Notes under the pieces: model-generated | Told to the model about the DNA's origin: nothing | The model's input: the letters and a program-made list of their open reading frames with translations, nothing else | The model's database searches: none | In this document: in pieces, positions 25,429 through 35,010 of the stretch | Layout of the letters: each line of letters opens with the position of its first letter | Numbering within the stretch: the first letter of the stretch is position 1 | Made by a program: the position numbers and the translations under genes | Source: Kerstersia similis | Lineage (GTDB): Bacteria; Pseudomonadota; Gammaproteobacteria; Burkholderiales; Burkholderiaceae_B | Direction of reading: 5' to 3' | Length of the DNA stretch: 64,000 bases | NCBI RefSeq assembly: GCF_965139615.1 | Contig: NZ_CBCSIQ010000013.1 | Coordinates: forward strand, 1 to 64,000

Positions 25429-26607
25429 TTAGCGTTCGATGGCGATGGCGACGCCTTGGCCGCCGCCGATGCACAGCGTGGCCAGGCCCTTCTTGGCGTC
25501 GCGGCGGTTCATTTCATGCACCAGGGAGACCAGGATGCGGGCGCCGGATGCGCCGATGGGGTGGCCCAGGGCAATTGCGCCGCCATTGACGTTGACCTTG
25601 CTGTTGTCCCATTGCAGTTCGCGGGCGACAGCCAGCGATTGCGCGGCAAAGGCTTCGTTGGCTTCGATCAGATCGAGGTCTTCGAGCTTCCAGCCGGCTT
25701 TTTCCAGCGTCTTGCGCGTGGCAGGCACCGGTCCCAGGCCCATGACGGAGGGATCGACGCCAGCGCTGGCGTACGACTTGATCCAGCCCAGCACGGGCAG
25801 GCCCAGTTCCTTGGCTTTTTCCGCGCTGGCCAGCAGCAGGGCGGCGGCGCCGTCGTTCAGCGTCGAGGCATTGCCCGCCGTGACGGTACCGTCTTTCTTG
25901 AATGCCGGGCGCAGGCGCGTCAGCGTTTCCAGGGTGGTGTCGGGACGCGGTTGTTCATCGGTGTCGATACGTACCGGATCGCCCTTGCGCTGGGGAATCT
26001 CCACCGGAGCGATTTCGTCCTTGAAGCGGCCAGCCTTGATGGCGGCGCCGGCCTTCTGCTGCGATTCGTAGGAGAATTGATCCAGCTCTTCGCGCGTCAG
26101 GCCGTAGCGTTCGACCAGGTTTTCCGCCGTGATGCCCATGTGGTAGTCATTGAAGGCGTCCCACAGGCCGTCCTGGATCATGCTGTCGAGCAGTTGGGCG
26201 TGGCCCATGCGCAGGCCGGTGCGTGCCTTGGGCAGCACATAGGGCGACAGGCTCATGTTTTCCTGGCCGCCGGCGATGATCAGATCGGCGTCGCCGCTGC
26301 GGATGGCCTGGGCGGCCAGATGGACGGCCTTGAGGCCGGAGCCGCAGACCTTGTTGATGGTCAGGGCAGGCGTTTCGACCGGCAGGCCGGCGTGAATGCT
26401 GGATTGGCGGGCCGGATTCTGGCCGGCACCGGCTGCCAGCACCTGGCCGAGAATGACTTCGTCGATGGCTTCGGCGGGAATGCCGGTCTTGGCGAGCAGG
26501 TGCCGGATGACCGTCGCGCCGAGTTCATGGGCAGGTGTGTGGCCCAGGGCGCCCTGGAAGGCGCCGATGGCAGTGCGGGATGCGGCGAGAATTGCAACGT
26601 CACTCAT
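25429..26607 (-). CDS. phaA: Acetyl-CoA acetyltransferase (beta-ketothiolase)
   Basis: 392 residues, a biosynthetic-type thiolase that condenses two acetyl-CoA to acetoacetyl-CoA. Catalytic residues are present: C88 in INKVCGSGLKAV, the histidine in GGAIALGHPIGASGAR, and the C-terminal cysteine in LCIGGGQG. GAGGTC ribosome site before ATG 26607. In this window phaC lies upstream on the same strand and phaB 20 kb away, so it probably makes the precursor of polyhydroxybutyrate; a role as atoB in acetoacetate use cannot be excluded. A 205-base gap separates it from the ABC permease gene. Confidence 0.92.
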   Translation of the reverse strand: MSDVAILAASRTAIGAFQGALGHTPAHELGATVIRHLLAKTGIPAEAIDEVILGQVLAAGAGQNPARQSSIHAGLPVETPALTINKVCGSGLKAVHLAAQAIRSGDADLIIAGGQENMSLSPYVLPKARTGLRMGHAQLLDSMIQDGLWDAFNDYHMGITAENLVERYGLTREELDQFSYESQQKAGAAIKAGRFKDEIAPVEIPQRKGDPVRIDTDEQPRPDTTLETLTRLRPAFKKDGTVTAGNASTLNDGAAALLLASAEKAKELGLPVLGWIKSYASAGVDPSVMGLGPVPATRKTLEKAGWKLEDLDLIEANEAFAAQSLAVARELQWDNSKVNVNGGAIALGHPIGASGARILVSLVHEMNRRDAKKGLATLCIGGGQGVAIAIER

Positions 26608-26697
26608 GATTCGACCTCATTGAGACATAACAGAAAAATAACCACGCGCCAAAGCGCAAGTCCTTGCCGGAAGGGCCGAAGCCGGAACTGCCGGTCT

Positions 26698-26731
26698 GTT
26701 TTCTCACCTGCCCGATGGCAGGTGAGAAAAC
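26698..26731. repeat. Perfect 15-bp inverted repeat upstream of phaA
   Basis: GTTTTCTCACCTGCC, a four-base CGAT centre, and the exact complement. On either strand the T tract lies before, not after, the hairpin, so it is not a normal terminator for the ABC genes. It lies 91 bases upstream of the phaA start codon and could be an operator or a structured leader. Confidence 0.6.
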
Positions 26732-26811
26732 GCTTGGATAAGCTTTATATCAACACTGTATTGCATTTCCGCACAGCCGGGAACAGCGGCGAGGAGACAG
26801 ACTGGACAGTA

Positions 26812-27936
26812 TCAGGCCATCTGCGTAATGGTTTTCCGGAAGCGGCTGAGTGAAAACCCGAATAGCGCGCAGCCGATCAGGAACAGCATCAGGAAGGGCT
26901 GCCAGACGACTTCCAGGCCGGCGCCACGGAACAGAATGGCCTGGCTCAGTTCCACGTAGTGCGTATTGGGGGCGAAATACATGATGTCTTGCACGAACTG
27001 AGGCATGCTTTCACGCGGCGTCATCGAACCGGACAGCAGTTGCAGCGGCAGCAGTGCCAGGATCAGCAGCAGGCCGAACTGCGGCATGCTGCGCGCCAGG
27101 GTCGCGAAGAAGATGCCCATGGATGTGGTCGCGAACAAGTGCAGGGCCGTGCCCGCAATGAACAGCAGTACCGAGCCTTCCACCGGCACCTGCAATAGCT
27201 GCATGACGACCAGCACCAGCGATAGCGAGGCGGCTATCAGCACCACCAGCCCCATGGACCAGACTTTGGCCAGCATGATCTGCAGCGGCGTGACAGGCAT
27301 GACTAGCAAGTGCTCAACCGTGCCGTGCTCACGCTCACGGATCAGGGCGGCGCCAGTCAAGATGATGGAGAGCATCGTGACGTTATTGATGATCTGCATC
27401 AGCGCGCCGAACCAGGACGGCGTCAGGCTGGGGTTGAAGCGCATGCGCATGGCGAGATCGACAGGCACGGCCTGGCTGCCCCGGTAGCGTTGCACGAACT
27501 CGTTGACTTCGGCCAGGACGATCTGCTGGATATAGGTACTGCCGGTAAACGCCTGGCTGACGCGCGTGGCATCAACACTCAATTGCACTTCTGGCTTGAG
27601 TCCGGCGAGGACGTCGCGCTGGAAGTTCGGTGGAATATCCACCACGAAGGTGTATTCCCCGGAATCCAGCGCAGCGTCCATCTGCGTCGGGGTGATCATA
27701 CCCGGCGCAGTGAACTGCGGCGGGTAGAAGGCCGAGGCTATGCGCGCGGACAGGGGAGAGTTGTCTTCATCGACAATCGCGATGGAGGCGTGGTTGAGGT
27801 TCTCCGGCATGGAGGTGGCGGCGGAGTAGATCGACATCGTGAAGGTGTAAACGATCAACACCAGCATGATCGGATCGCGCGCCAGGCTCCAGAGCTCCTT
27901 GACGCCCAGCCGGAATATATTTTTCAGCCCTTGCAT
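26812..27936 (-). CDS. ABC-2 type transporter permease (YhhJ-like)
   Basis: 374 residues, the same length class as E. coli YhhJ. One N-terminal helix (LVLIVYTFTMSIYSAATSM) is followed by a large extracytoplasmic domain (residues about 50-170) and five or six helices in the C-terminal half with the ABC-2 signature LIREREHGTVEHLLVMPVTPLQIMLAK, split here by helix breaks. It is the last gene of the hlyD-ABC fusion-permease train, 10 bases after the ABC fusion stop. It probably pairs with the membrane part of the fusion protein to form the export pore. Confidence 0.88.
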   Translation of the reverse strand: MQGLKNIFRLGVKELWSLARDPIMLVLIVYTFTMSIYSAATSMPENLNHASIAIVDEDNSPLSARIASAFYPPQFTAPGMITPTQMDAALDSGEYTFVVDIPPNFQRDVLAGLKPEVQLSVDATRVSQAFTGSTYIQQIVLAEVNEFVQRYRGSQAVPVDLAMRMRFNPSLTPSWFGALMQIINNVTMLSIILTGAALIREREHGTVEHLLVMPVTPLQIMLAKVWSMGLVVLIAASLSLVLVVMQLLQVPVEGSVLLFIAGTALHLFATTSMGIFFATLARSMPQFGLLLILALLPLQLLSGSMTPRESMPQFVQDIMYFAPNTHYVELSQAILFRGAGLEVVWQPFLMLFLIGCALFGFSLSRFRKTITQMA

Positions 27937-27946
27937 GTGGTTTCCT

Positions 27947-30739
27947 TCAACGCTCCTGTTTGTTCAGCAGGGCGATGGCCAGGCCCAGGATGATGGGCAC
28001 GGAGATGGCCATGGCCCAGAACTCGGGCCTCAGGTCGGAGATAGAAAGCGCCTTGTTGAAGATGCCGCGGCTGATGGTCAGCATGTAGCTGGCGGGATGC
28101 AGTTCGCCGATGATGCGCCCCGACCCTTCCAGCGAAGACACCGGGTTGATCAGGCCAGCGAACTGAATGGCCGGAATCAGCGTGCCGATGATGGTGAAGA
28201 ACATGGCGGCGATCTGACTGCGGGTGAACGTCGAAGCCAGCAGGCCAAAGCCCGTGGCCGCCATGCAATAGATCAGCGCCGCCAGTGTCAGCGACAGGAA
28301 GCTGCCCTTGACCGGCACATCAAACACCACAATGGAAAAGATCACCATCAGCACGAAGCTGATCATGGCCAGCACGACATACGGTATCTGTTTGCCCAGC
28401 AGGAATTCGGCGCGGGTAACAGGCGTGACGTAGAGGTTGATGATGGAACCCAGCTCTTTTTCACGCACGACCGACAGCGCAGTCAGCATGGCGGGCAGCA
28501 TCAGCAGCAGCAGCGGAATGACGGCAGGCACCATGGCGACCAGGCTCTTGACGTCGGGGTTGTAGCGGAAACGCGTTTCCACCGACGCGGCGCTGGCATA
28601 GTCTATGCCCAGCCGCTCGCGGGCCTGTTGCTGCAGCCAGGCCATATGCATGCCCTGGACGTAGCCTTTGACGGTTTCTGCCCGGGAGGGCATGGCGCCA
28701 TTGACCCATACGCCGATTTCCACCTCTTTGCCGTGGCTGACATCGCGGGCAAAGCCTGGCGGGATTTCGATGGCCAGCGCCAGTTCGCCGCTGCGCAAGC
28801 GCTTGTCCACATCATCGTAGTCACGCAAGGGAGGCTGCTCGACGAAGTAGCGAGAGCCTGACAGATTGAGCGCATAGTTCTGGCTCAAGCCGGACTGGTC
28901 ATGATCCAGTACTGCAAACTTCAGATCCTCGACGTCCATGCTGATACCGAAACCGATGACGAACATCAGGATCAAGGAACCCAGCAGCGCCAGCGTGGCG
29001 CGCAACGGGTCGCGCTGCAGCTCCAGCATTTCCCGCCACATATAGCTGAACATGCGGTTGAAACTGAAAGCCTGGTGCTTCTGCGGCTCGTGCACGGTCT
29101 CGGCGCTGCTGACGAGCGTGGGGGCGTCAGCGGTTTGCGCTGCTTTTTCCGCAGCCGCATCCGCCTTGGCCTGGGCAGGGTCGTTCTGCTCGATGGCCTC
29201 GACCAGATAGGAAATGAAGGCCTCTTCGAGGGTGGCCGAACCACGCTTGCGCACCAGCTCCGCCGGTGTATCACTGACCAGTACCTTGCCGGCGTGCATC
29301 AGCGACATGCGGTCGCAGCGCTCGGCTTCGTTCATGAAGTGGGTGGAGATGAAGATGGTCACGCGGTCACGGCGCGCCAATTCGATCATCAGGCGCCAGA
29401 AGTTATCGCGCGCCACCGGATCGACCCCGGAAGTGGGTTCGTCGAGAATCAGCAGTTCCGGCTTGTGCACCATGGCGACAGCCAGCGACAGGCGCTGGCG
29501 TACGCCCAGGGGCAGTTGCTCCGGCAGGGTGTCCATGACGTCCTGCAGCGCAAAGCGCTCCGCGCTTTCCTCGACCCGTGCGGGGATATCTGCTTCGGGA
29601 ACGGAAAAAAGCCGGGCGTGCAGCACCAGGTTTTGCCGGACGGTCAACTCGCCATAGAGCGAGAAGGCCTGCGACATGTAGCCGACGCGGCGGCGTGTTT
29701 CGATATCGTTGGCGGCGATTTCATTGCCGAACAGCCAGGCCTGGCCTTCGCTGGCTGGCAGCAGGCCAGTCAGCATCTTCATGGTGGTGGACTTGCCGCA
29801 GCCGTTGGAGCCCAGGAAGCCGAAAATCTCGCCCCGGCGAATGCGGAAGCTGACATGATCGACCGCCACGAACTTGCCGAAGCGCATGGTCAGGTCTTTG
29901 GCTTCAATGGCGATCTCATCGTCATCGCTTTCCTGCAGCGGCGTAATGACGACGGGCGCGTGATCACGCTTCTTTTCTTCCGGCAGCAATTCGATGAACG
30001 CGGCTTCCAGGGATTTCGTCCCTGTGCGCTCAAGCAATTCCTTGGGCGTGCCCGTATCGAGGATCTGGCCGCTATCCATGGCGACGAGCCAGTCGAAGCG
30101 TTGGGCTTCGTCCATATAGGCCGTAGCGACCAGCACGCTCATGCCGGGACGTTCAGTGCGGATGCGGGCGATCAAATCCCAGAACTGCGCGCGCGCCAGA
30201 GGGTCCACGCCAGTCGTGGGTTCATCCAGAATCAGCAGATCGGGATCATGGATAAGCGAGCAGCACAGCCCCAGCTTTTGCTTCATGCCGCCGGACAACT
30301 TCCCGGCTGGCCGATCCAGGAACGGATGCAGGCCGGTCGCGCGGGTCAGATCATCAATCCGGCGGCGGCGTTCGGCTGCATTGTGGCCGAACAGGCGGGC
30401 AAAGAACTGCAGGTTTTCCTCTACCGACAAAGTGGGGTAGAGGTTCTTGCCCAATCCCTGCGGCATGTAAGCGATGCGCGGGCAGACCGAGTCGCGATGC
30501 GTTTTGCTGCGCATATCGCCACCCAGGACATCGACCGTCCCTTGCTGGACGGCGCGCGCGCCGGCAATCAGGGACAACAGGCTGGATTTGCCGACACCGT
30601 CAGGGCCGATGAGGCCGATCATGAGGCCGGCTGGAATATCCAGAGTGAAGTCCCGCAGCGCGGAGACTTCGCCGTAGCTTAGGCTGACGTCGGCCAGCCG
30701 GACGGCGACGTCCCGCGAGGAGTGAGAAGGCTGCGGCAT
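27947..30739 (-). CDS. ABC transporter fusion: two ATPase domains plus ABC-2 permease (RbbA/YhiH-like)
   Basis: 930 residues. ATPase domain 1 (about residues 8-235) has Walker A GPDGVGKSS and signature LSGGMKQKLGL; domain 2 (about 275-500) has Walker A GSNGCGKST and a diverged signature LPLGVRQRLSL, both with LDEPTTGVDP or LDEPTSGVDP. A membrane part follows (about 570-930) with one helix, an external domain and a C-terminal helix group including SVVREKELGSIINLYV. This is the exact layout of E. coli RbbA, a ribosome-associated ATPase encoded between yhiI and yhhJ. Here too it sits between HlyD-like and YhhJ-like genes, 3 and 10 bases away. Export, ribosome binding, or both are possible. Confidence 0.9.
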   Translation of the reverse strand: MPQPSHSSRDVAVRLADVSLSYGEVSALRDFTLDIPAGLMIGLIGPDGVGKSSLLSLIAGARAVQQGTVDVLGGDMRSKTHRDSVCPRIAYMPQGLGKNLYPTLSVEENLQFFARLFGHNAAERRRRIDDLTRATGLHPFLDRPAGKLSGGMKQKLGLCCSLIHDPDLLILDEPTTGVDPLARAQFWDLIARIRTERPGMSVLVATAYMDEAQRFDWLVAMDSGQILDTGTPKELLERTGTKSLEAAFIELLPEEKKRDHAPVVITPLQESDDDEIAIEAKDLTMRFGKFVAVDHVSFRIRRGEIFGFLGSNGCGKSTTMKMLTGLLPASEGQAWLFGNEIAANDIETRRRVGYMSQAFSLYGELTVRQNLVLHARLFSVPEADIPARVEESAERFALQDVMDTLPEQLPLGVRQRLSLAVAMVHKPELLILDEPTSGVDPVARDNFWRLMIELARRDRVTIFISTHFMNEAERCDRMSLMHAGKVLVSDTPAELVRKRGSATLEEAFISYLVEAIEQNDPAQAKADAAAEKAAQTADAPTLVSSAETVHEPQKHQAFSFNRMFSYMWREMLELQRDPLRATLALLGSLILMFVIGFGISMDVEDLKFAVLDHDQSGLSQNYALNLSGSRYFVEQPPLRDYDDVDKRLRSGELALAIEIPPGFARDVSHGKEVEIGVWVNGAMPSRAETVKGYVQGMHMAWLQQQARERLGIDYASAASVETRFRYNPDVKSLVAMVPAVIPLLLLMLPAMLTALSVVREKELGSIINLYVTPVTRAEFLLGKQIPYVVLAMISFVLMVIFSIVVFDVPVKGSFLSLTLAALIYCMAATGFGLLASTFTRSQIAAMFFTIIGTLIPAIQFAGLINPVSSLEGSGRIIGELHPASYMLTISRGIFNKALSISDLRPEFWAMAISVPIILGLAIALLNKQER

Positions 30740-30742
30740 TGA

Positions 30743-31813
30743 TTACTCCGGCAGCCGGACCTGCAGGGATTCAGGCCATTGGGCATTGCTGTCGAGCTTG
30801 ACCCAGGTGACGCCGGGCAAACCGGTCTTGACTTGCGTCAGGTGCTTGCGCAGCAGTTCCGGGTCGATACGAGCCTTGACGCGGAACATCAGTTTTTCAC
30901 GTTCGCTGGCGGTTTCCACGGTCTTGGGCGTGAACTGCGCCGTGCTGGCGACGAACGAGACCGATGCCGGGATGACCATGTGCGGCGCCGCGTCGAGGAT
31001 GATGCGGGCTTCCGAACCGAGCGCAACCTTGCCGGCGTCGGTCGCAGGCAGGAAGAAGGTCATGTACACATCCGACAGATCGACAAAATTCAATACCTTG
31101 CCGCCAGCGCCCAGAACTTCGCCAGGTTGGGCAACGCGGTATTGCACGCGGCCATCGCGCGGTGCGACCAGCTGGCTGTCCTTGATGTCGGCTTCAATGC
31201 GGGCGATGGTGGCCTGTGCGGCGATGACGGCCGATTCAGCGCCGACCACCTGGGCCTGCGCGGCGTCGATAGCGGCATCGGCGGCGGCAACCTGGGCCTT
31301 GGCGGCTTCGACGGCAGCCTGGGCGCTGCGTACCCGGGCGCGGTCGTCGTCCAGCTCCTGGCGCGAGGTGGCGCCACGTTGCGCCAGCGTTTCGGAACGG
31401 TTCAGGCGTTGGCGCGCGGCCAGGTATTCACTGTCACGTTGCAGCACGGCCGCTTCGGCCGCACGCTTGTCACTGACGCGGGCAGCCACTTGCGCTTTGG
31501 CGCCTGCGACCGTATTGATGGCTTTTTGCAGATTGGCCTTGGCCTCGTCACGCTGGGCTTCCAGGACGTCGATCTGCATGCTGGCCAGCGGCTGTCCTAT
31601 CGTGACGAAATCGCCTTCATTGACCTCGATGGTTTCAATGCGGCCTGCCAGCTTGGTCGAAACGTCGATTTCCGTGGCTTCGATACGGCCGTTGCCTTTG
31701 GCAAACCCCGGCCCTGGGCCGGCGTCCTGGGACGCGCGCCAAACATAATAGCCACCGCCGACGATCGCCAGCAGCAAAACGGGGACAATGAATTTCCTGA
31801 TCTTTGGGTTCAT
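30743..31813 (-). CDS. HlyD-family periplasmic adaptor (YhiI-like)
   Basis: 356 residues. One N-terminal membrane anchor (IVPVLLLAIVGGGYYVW) is followed by a biotinyl-lipoyl half (GRIETIEVNEGDFVTIGQPLA), a long Ala-rich coiled-coil hairpin (residues about 75-195) and the second lipoyl half (LVAPRDGRVQYRVAQPGEVL), then the beta-barrel domain. Membrane-fusion proteins of this kind link an inner-membrane transporter to an outer-membrane channel. It stands 45 bases after fabI and 3 bases before the ABC fusion gene; no outer-membrane TolC-like gene is nearby. Confidence 0.9.
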   Translation of the reverse strand: MNPKIRKFIVPVLLLAIVGGGYYVWRASQDAGPGPGFAKGNGRIEATEIDVSTKLAGRIETIEVNEGDFVTIGQPLASMQIDVLEAQRDEAKANLQKAINTVAGAKAQVAARVSDKRAAEAAVLQRDSEYLAARQRLNRSETLAQRGATSRQELDDDRARVRSAQAAVEAAKAQVAAADAAIDAAQAQVVGAESAVIAAQATIARIEADIKDSQLVAPRDGRVQYRVAQPGEVLGAGGKVLNFVDLSDVYMTFFLPATDAGKVALGSEARIILDAAPHMVIPASVSFVASTAQFTPKTVETASEREKLMFRVKARIDPELLRKHLTQVKTGLPGVTWVKLDSNAQWPESLQVRLPE

Positions 31814-31858
31814 ACGTAGGGCCTGGAAAGTTCTGATCCGGAGCCGCGCCTGGCGGAC

Positions 31859-32629
31859 TCAATTAAGAATGTGAAAACCATTATCAACGAACAACGTGCT
31901 GCCAGAAATGGCGCGCGCTGCGTCTGATGCAAGAAAAGCGCACAGGGCGCCTGCGTCTTCGATCCCGAGAGTATGCCGCAGGGGAGCGCGTTCCATACTG
32001 TCCTTGATCAAGGTATCGAAACCCGCGATGCCGGATGCGGCTCGAGTATCCAGCGGGCCGGGCGAGACGGCATTGACACGGATACCGCGCGGGCCCAGTT
32101 CGCTGGCCAGATATCTGACGCTGGCTTCCAGGGCAGCCTTGACGGGGCCCATGATGCCATAGCCCGGCATGACGGCCTGGGCGCCAAGATAGCTGATCGT
32201 CATGAGGCTGCCGCCCTGGGCCATCAAAGGCTCGGCGTCTCGCGCCAGGCGAATGAAGGAATGGCAAGAAAGATCCATTGCCTGCGCGAAGCCGGCGGCG
32301 GAGCTGTCTAGGACACGGCCATGCAGATCCTCGCGCGGCGCGAAGGCCACGGAATGCACGAGGAAATCCAAGTGACCCCAGCGTTCGCGTATGGCATCGA
32401 ACAAGGCCTGCTGCTGTTCGGCATTGCCAACATCCAGCGGCATTCTGAAATCCGTGCCGATTTCATCAAAGAGCGGCGCGACATAAGGCAGGGTTTTGTC
32501 TGAATACCAGGTGACTGCCAGTTCAGCGCCTGCGGCATGCATGGCGCGCGCGGCGCCCCAGGCGATGCTGCGCTCATTGGCAATACCGACGATCAGCCCT
32601 TTCTTGCCGGCCAGTACAGTCGAAAGCAT
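31859..32629 (-). CDS. fabI: Enoyl-[acyl-carrier-protein] reductase (NADH)
   Basis: 256 residues from the ATG at 32629, which has GGAGAAG upstream; a longer open frame overlapping phaC is not real. It reduces trans-2-enoyl-ACP in fatty acid elongation. The FabI-type nucleotide motif GIANERSIAWG starts at residue 15, and the catalytic set Y147, Y157 and K164 lies in SYLGAQAVMPGYGIMGPVK, matching E. coli Y146/Y156/K163. It starts 1 base after the phaC stop, so it is translationally coupled to PHA synthase, which suggests a carbon-flow link; whether it is the only FabI of the cell cannot be told. Confidence 0.93.
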   Translation of the reverse strand: MLSTVLAGKKGLIVGIANERSIAWGAARAMHAAGAELAVTWYSDKTLPYVAPLFDEIGTDFRMPLDVGNAEQQQALFDAIRERWGHLDFLVHSVAFAPREDLHGRVLDSSAAGFAQAMDLSCHSFIRLARDAEPLMAQGGSLMTISYLGAQAVMPGYGIMGPVKAALEASVRYLASELGPRGIRVNAVSPGPLDTRAASGIAGFDTLIKDSMERAPLRHTLGIEDAGALCAFLASDAARAISGSTLFVDNGFHILN

Positions 32630-32630
32630 G

Positions 32631-34361
32631 CTACTTCTCCAGAACATACTGGCCCGGCGCGGCTTCCAGCGGGCTGTAGCCGGCCTTGGCGGCACCCAGC
32701 GCAGGCGGATTGACCAGGGTCTGGCTGGAGTGCTGAGCCAGCCATTGTTCCCAGGCCGGCCACCAGGAACTCTCCTGGCGCGGTGCGGTGGCCTGCCAGT
32801 CTTCCGGAGACTGGTAGGGCGCATCATGGGCATGCGTGGCGATCTGATAATGACGGCGCGGGTGGCCGGGGGGCGACACAATGCCTGCGTTATGGCCGCC
32901 GCTGGTCAGCACAAACGTGATTTCCGTCGTGGTCAGGTGGTGCAGCTTATAGACCGACTTCCAGGGCGCGACGTGATCAGTCACTGTGCCGACGGCGAAC
33001 ACCGGCAGCGAAATATCACTGATGGCGACCGGACGCCCCTTGACCGGATAGCGGCCATGGGCCAGGTCATTGTCCAGGAACAGCCGGCGCAGGTACTCGC
33101 TGTGCATGCGCGCCGGCATGCGCGTGGCGTCGGCATTCCAGGCCATCAGGTCATTCAGGCCACGGCGGTCGCCCAGCAGATAGTCGTTCACCATCTTCGA
33201 CCACAGCAGATCGTAGGAACGCAGCATCTGGAATGCGCCCGCCATCTGGCTGCCCTTGAGGTAGCCGGTTTCGCGCATCTGCGCTTCCAGCATATTGACC
33301 TGGCTCTCGTCGATGAACAGGCTTAATTCGCCCGGCTCGCTGAAATCGGTCTGGGCCGCGAACAACGTCATGGTGGCCAGGCGCGTATCCTTGTCACGCG
33401 CCATGGCAGCGGCGGCGATGGCCAGCAGCGTGCCGCCCAGGCAATAGCCCACGGCATGTACACGTTGCTTCGGCACAATGGCATTGACGGCGGCGAGGGC
33501 AGCAGCAATGCCGCGATCCAGATAGTCGTCCATGCCCAGATCGCGTTCGGCGACACCGGGATTTTTCCAGGAAATGCAAAATACCGTATGGCCTTGATCG
33601 ACCAGATACTTGATCAAAGAGTTATCGGGCGACAGATCCAGGATGTAATACTTCATGATCCACGCGGGCACGATCAGCACCGGTTCCGCGTACACCTTGG
33701 GCGTGGCTGGCGAATACTGGATCAACTCCATCAGCTGATTGCGCAGCACCACCTTGCCTGCCGTGGCTGCCACCTGCTTGCCAGGAATATAGTTTTCCGC
33801 GCCTTCCGGTGCTTCATCACTGCGCAGGCGGGCAATATCGTCGAGCAAATGCATCATGCCGCGGTAAAGATTGGCGCCGCATTGCTCGCGGGTCTGTTGC
33901 TGCACAACGGGGTTGGTCAGCAGCTGATTACCGGGCGAGAACACATCCAGCCACTGGCGTGCGGCAAAGGCCACGACATTTTCATGGTGCTTGTTGACAC
34001 CCCGTATGCCGGTTGTCGCTTCCTGCCACCATTGCTGCTGGGAGAGAAACAGTTTCTGCCAGAAGGAAAACGGCCACTGCTGCCATTCGGGGGCGGCGAA
34101 GCGGCGATCCTGGGGGCCAGGTTCTAAATTGCAGACCCCAGCCATTTGCGGCAATGTACACAGTAGTTCGGAATACTGTCGTGCAGCGAGCGCACCCAAG
34201 CTCAACTGCTTGCCCGGCGACATGGCCAGATGCAAGCCCCAGTCATAGGCGGCCAACAACATAGACGCCGGCGACAGCCCGCCAGTCATGCGAGCGAGTG
34301 CGGCATAGGATGATTGGTCGAGTTGGGCTGCGGCGTCTTGCAGTTCCTGCGATACGGGCAT
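32631..34361 (-). CDS. phaC: Class I poly(3-hydroxyalkanoate) synthase
   Basis: 576 residues. It polymerises 3-hydroxybutyryl-CoA into polyhydroxybutyrate on granules. The N-terminal domain includes FWQKLFLSQQQWW and PVVQQQTREQ; the alpha/beta hydrolase core has the modified lipase box GYCLGG with nucleophile C307, then the aspartate in TDHVAPWKSVY and the histidine in SGGHNAGIV. AGGAAGC ribosome site before ATG 34361. It leads a minus-strand train phaC-fabI-hlyD-rbbA-like-yhhJ-like with gaps of 1, 45, 3 and 10 bases. No phasin or phaR gene is in the window. Upstream lies a 649-base gap and the polysaccharide cluster. Confidence 0.95.
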   Translation of the reverse strand: MPVSQELQDAAAQLDQSSYAALARMTGGLSPASMLLAAYDWGLHLAMSPGKQLSLGALAARQYSELLCTLPQMAGVCNLEPGPQDRRFAAPEWQQWPFSFWQKLFLSQQQWWQEATTGIRGVNKHHENVVAFAARQWLDVFSPGNQLLTNPVVQQQTREQCGANLYRGMMHLLDDIARLRSDEAPEGAENYIPGKQVAATAGKVVLRNQLMELIQYSPATPKVYAEPVLIVPAWIMKYYILDLSPDNSLIKYLVDQGHTVFCISWKNPGVAERDLGMDDYLDRGIAAALAAVNAIVPKQRVHAVGYCLGGTLLAIAAAAMARDKDTRLATMTLFAAQTDFSEPGELSLFIDESQVNMLEAQMRETGYLKGSQMAGAFQMLRSYDLLWSKMVNDYLLGDRRGLNDLMAWNADATRMPARMHSEYLRRLFLDNDLAHGRYPVKGRPVAISDISLPVFAVGTVTDHVAPWKSVYKLHHLTTTEITFVLTSGGHNAGIVSPPGHPRRHYQIATHAHDAPYQSPEDWQATAPRQESSWWPAWEQWLAQHSSQTLVNPPALGAAKAGYSPLEAAPGQYVLEK

Positions 34362-35010
34362 GGGGCGTGCTTCCTATGAAGGCGGAGACAGACTTAACGT
34401 GTATGGGGTATTGAAATGAAGAGACTGGTGGTGATCATATAAGCAATCCCGGTTCTTGGAGGCAGACGCAAGGATGCGACTGAGAAAAATTCTTATCAAG
34501 AAAAAACTTATTTATTGTTACATAGTTCCGCAGCGGATGTGGATGTTGTAACGCCTTGTTATGGAATTAATTAAGTGATAGCGGCGGTAAGTCTATGCTT
34601 CGGAATTGCTGAATGTTTATTGCATATGTGCTGCAGGTTTGATACAAAAGCCTGCCCTTGAGGCCGGCGCTAATTGTTATTTTCCTCATAACGCTTTGAA
34701 TGCAACGCATTCTTGTTTGTTGCTTTTCAGACCTAGGTGATAAAAATGCGCAGGGTGTGGTGTCGCAACGAGGCAACGCCTGTTGTGGCATATGACGTTG
34801 TGCTGGTATCAGGAGGATGCTGGTGTCATGAGACGAGAGCAGATGAATTTTGCTGTTGGTGTGAAGGGACCCTGAGAGTATGGTGATGGTCATTGCCAAC
34901 AAAGTGCTGTCAGGATTGGTTCCGAGCTACGTATGGCGGCGTTTGGCATCGGACACAAGTCATGGATCTTGTGTTTTTATTGATATTGTTCCCAATAGAT
35001 AGAGTCTAGG
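34362..35010. other. AT-rich divergent region between phaC and the polysaccharide cluster
   Basis: 649 bases. No credible gene: the 111-codon minus frame at 34567-34902 has no recognisable family or ribosome site. The base composition shifts to AT-rich here, marking the left edge of the low-GC segment. It contains a perfect palindrome GAATGC-AAC-GCATTC at 34698-34712 and the string GGCGGTA at 34583, which resembles the RfaH ops core but lacks the rest of it. Both outward promoters must lie here. Confidence 0.55.
34698..34712. promoter_or_regulatory. Palindrome GAATGC-AAC-GCATTC
   Basis: Perfect six-base arms with a three-base centre, in the gap between divergent phaC and the wlbA-like gene, 313 bases from the latter. 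It could be a dimeric repressor site; no regulator is assigned. Confidence 0.35.

Noticed and set aside
34583..34589. GGCGGTA as an RfaH ops / JUMPStart element before the polysaccharide operon
   Set aside because: Only the seven-base core matches; the following bases (AGTCTATG) do not continue the ops pattern, and it is 420 bases from the first gene.
34567..34902. 111-codon minus frame in the AT-rich phaC upstream region
   Set aside because: No ribosome site, no hydrophobic or domain pattern, and atypical composition; more likely chance.
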